The notes under the pieces are model-generated. The model was not told the origin of the DNA, did not search any database, and worked only from the letters and a program-made list of their open reading frames with translations. Position numbers and translations under genes: made by a program. DNA of 64,000 nucleotides, from positions 470,001 to 534,000 of the forward strand of contig CAJNDS010000003.1 in the NCBI GenBank assembly GCA_905221605.1. The letters are read 5' to 3'. This document shows, one piece after another, positions 62,101-64,000 of the stretch; the first letter of the stretch is position 1; each line of letters begins with the position of its first letter. The DNA comes from Symbiodinium natans (Eukaryota > Sar > Dinophyceae > Suessiales > Symbiodiniaceae).

Positions 62101-64000
62101 TCAGGGTGGGGCCTTAGGGCCTAAGGGCAGAGGGATGTGTGTCCGCGGGCCCTCAACAGTGAAAGAATCTCACGTTCAAACTCACCAACACTCCAACATT
62201 CTGGGGTTCGTGGGCTTCATAGTGCCGTTCGCTGCGTCTTCCCTGTGATCTTCTTTACTCTTCCTGCAGCTGCCATGAAGGGCCTTGTCCATCCAGCATC
62301 AAGGTCAGCGCGACAGGGCGGCGTGCCCTGCACCGAGCTCAGTACTGAAGGGTATTGAAGGACGGGAGATGTAGCTGATGCAGCTTGGCACCTCAGCTAC
62401 CCTGCTACAGCCTGTATTCCTGGGCCTGCCTCGTACGTCTCCAGGCCCGCGTGTCACGCAGGATGCAGCCTTTACCTCGCCGTCTGAGAACTCGGCGATA
62501 ACTCGGCGATGCTTCGAATCTGGGTTTGAAAGGGCAGGCGTTTCTGATTCTGAGCTTGAGGGCCTTAGGGCCTAAGGGCAGAGGGATGTGTGTCCGCGGG
62601 TCTTCCGCACTCCAGCATTCTGGACTTCGTGGTGTTCATAGTGGCGTTCGCTGCGCGTTCGCTGTGATCTGCCTTATGTTCCCTGGAGCTTCCCTTGACC
62701 AACTATCTTCCAGCATCAAGGTCAGCGCGACAGGCAGGGCGCGTGCCCTGCACCGAGCTCAGTAATGAAGGATATGAAGGACGGGAGATGTAGCTGCTGC
62801 AGCCTGGCACCTCAGCTACCCTGTTACAACCTGTGTGCCTGGGGCCTGCTTCGTACTTGCCAAGGCACGTGCGTCACGCAGGACGCAGCCTTCCCTCGCC
62901 GTCTGAGAACTCGGCGATAGCTCGGCGATGCTTCGAATCTGGGTTGGAAAGGGCAGGCGTTTGTGGTTCCTGAGCTTGAGGGCCTTAGAGCCTAAAGGCA
63001 GAGGGATGTGTGGCCGCGGGTCTTCCGCACTCCAGCATTCTGGACTTCGTGGTGTTCATAGTGGCGTTCGCTGCGCGTTCGCTGTGATCTGCCTTACGTT
63101 CCCTGGAGCTTCCCTTGACCAACTATCTTCCAGCATCAAGGTCAGCGCGACAGGCAGGGCGCGTGCCCTGCACCGAGCTCAGTAATGAAGGATATGAAGG
63201 ACGGGAGATGTAGCTGCTGCAGCCTGGCACCTCAGCTACCCTGTTACAACCTGTGTGCCTGGGGCCTGCTTCGTACTTGCCAAGGCACGTGCGTCACGCA
63301 GGACGCAGCCTTCCCTCGCCGTCTGAGAACTCGGCGATAGCTCGGCGATGCTTCGAATCTGGGTTGGAAAGGGCAGGCGTTTGTGGTTCCTGAGCTTGAG
63401 GGCCTTAGAGCCTAAAGGCAGAGGGATGTGTGGCCGCGGGTCTTCCGCACTCCAGCATTCTGGACTTCGTGGTGTTCATAGTGGCGTTCGCTGCGCGTTC
63501 GCTGTGATCTGCCTTACGTTCCCTGGAGCTTCCCTTGACCAACTATCTTCCAGCATCAAGGTCAGCGCGACAGGCAGGGCGCGTGCCCTGCACCGAGCTC
63601 AGTAATGAAGGATATTGAAGGACGGGAGATGTAGCTGATGCAACCTGGCACCTCAGCTACCCTGTTACAACCTGTGCGCCTGGGGCTTCCCTCGTACGTG
63701 CCAAGGCCCGTGCGTCACGCAGGACGCAGCCTTCCCTCGCCGTCTGAGAACTCGGCGCTAACTCGGCGATAAGTCGGCGATGCTTCGAATTTGGGTTTCA
63801 ATTGGCAGGCGTTTGTGGTTCAGGTTTTTCTGGGTGGCTCCTGAGCTTGAGGGCCTTAGGGCCTAAGGGCAGAGGGATGTGTGTCCGCGGGTCTTCCGCA
63901 CTCCAGCATTCTGGACTTCGTGGTGTTCCTTGTGCCGTTCGCTGCGTGTTCCGTGTGATCTGCCTTACTTTCCCTGGAGCGGCCCTTGACCAACTATCTT
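62100..64000. repeat. ~420-bp tandem satellite, running off the window
   Basis: TGAGCTTGAGGGCCTTAG starts at 62551, 62971 and 63391 (period 420) and at 63842 (451, with an insertion that includes extra CTCGGCGATAA subrepeats). An older, more diverged copy is at about 62100-62535. The central two copies are almost identical. Plus-strand 85-residue frames at 62928 and 63348 are by-products. Confidence 0.95.

Noticed and set aside
62928-63605. Repeated 85-residue frames in the satellite
   Set aside because: Identical because the DNA is tandemly repeated; no motif and no sign of selection on codons.

Overview
The window looks like nuclear DNA from a dinoflagellate, probably a Symbiodiniaceae-like alga. 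This is an inference from several signs: a Ty1/copia element with dinoflagellate-style C-terminal extension, many TTTAGGG/CCCTAAA telomere-type tracts, long near-identical tandem arrays, sparse genes, satellites and nested mobile elements. No rRNA, tRNA, CRISPR array or bacterial-type operon was seen. Two structures I trust most are (a) an ADP-ribosyl-cyclase-like domain joined through a predicted 47-bp intron to about 11 ankyrin repeats (45198-47995), and (b) a well conserved U6 snRNA gene lying inside a 1.37-kb element with terminal inverted repeats and a target-site duplication, itself inserted in a broken retrotransposon (39840-42422).

Region by region. 1-107 is unique left flank. 108-31036 is a head-to-tail array of a ~7.5-kb unit: copy 1 (108-7608), copy 2 (7609-15112) and copy 3 (15113-20940, continuing at 30367-31036). 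Each full junction carries a minus-strand pogo/Tigger-like transposase (CENP-B type helix-turn-helix plus DDE_1 domain). The unit also holds a 131-bp tandem array and 651-bp blocks. Copy 3 was split by a young Ty1/copia retrotransposon (20941-30366) with two LTRs, a primer-binding site, gag-protease, an accessory ORF that changes frame, integrase-RT-RNase H, and a C-terminal methyltransferase-like extension. Copies 1 and 2 preserve the empty insertion site.

31037-39840 is gene-poor: a 1.3-kb segmental duplication with GAT microsatellites, AT-rich diverged duplicates, a 144-bp tandem pair, and degenerate repeats. 39840-43284 holds a decayed reverse transcriptase/RNase H element, the U6-bearing TIR element inside it, and a 201-bp direct repeat downstream. 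43470-58015 contains many interstitial telomere-type tracts in both orientations around the only convincing host gene. 59060-64000 is satellite DNA (a 224-bp exact triplicate and a ~420-bp tandem repeat running off the window end).

Most of the window is therefore mobile and repetitive sequence. The copia and transposase genes serve their own movement; the U6 RNA would act in the spliceosome if expressed; the cyclase-ankyrin gene would act in NAD-derived calcium signalling if it is catalytically active. Domain calls were made by eye from motifs, without database searches.
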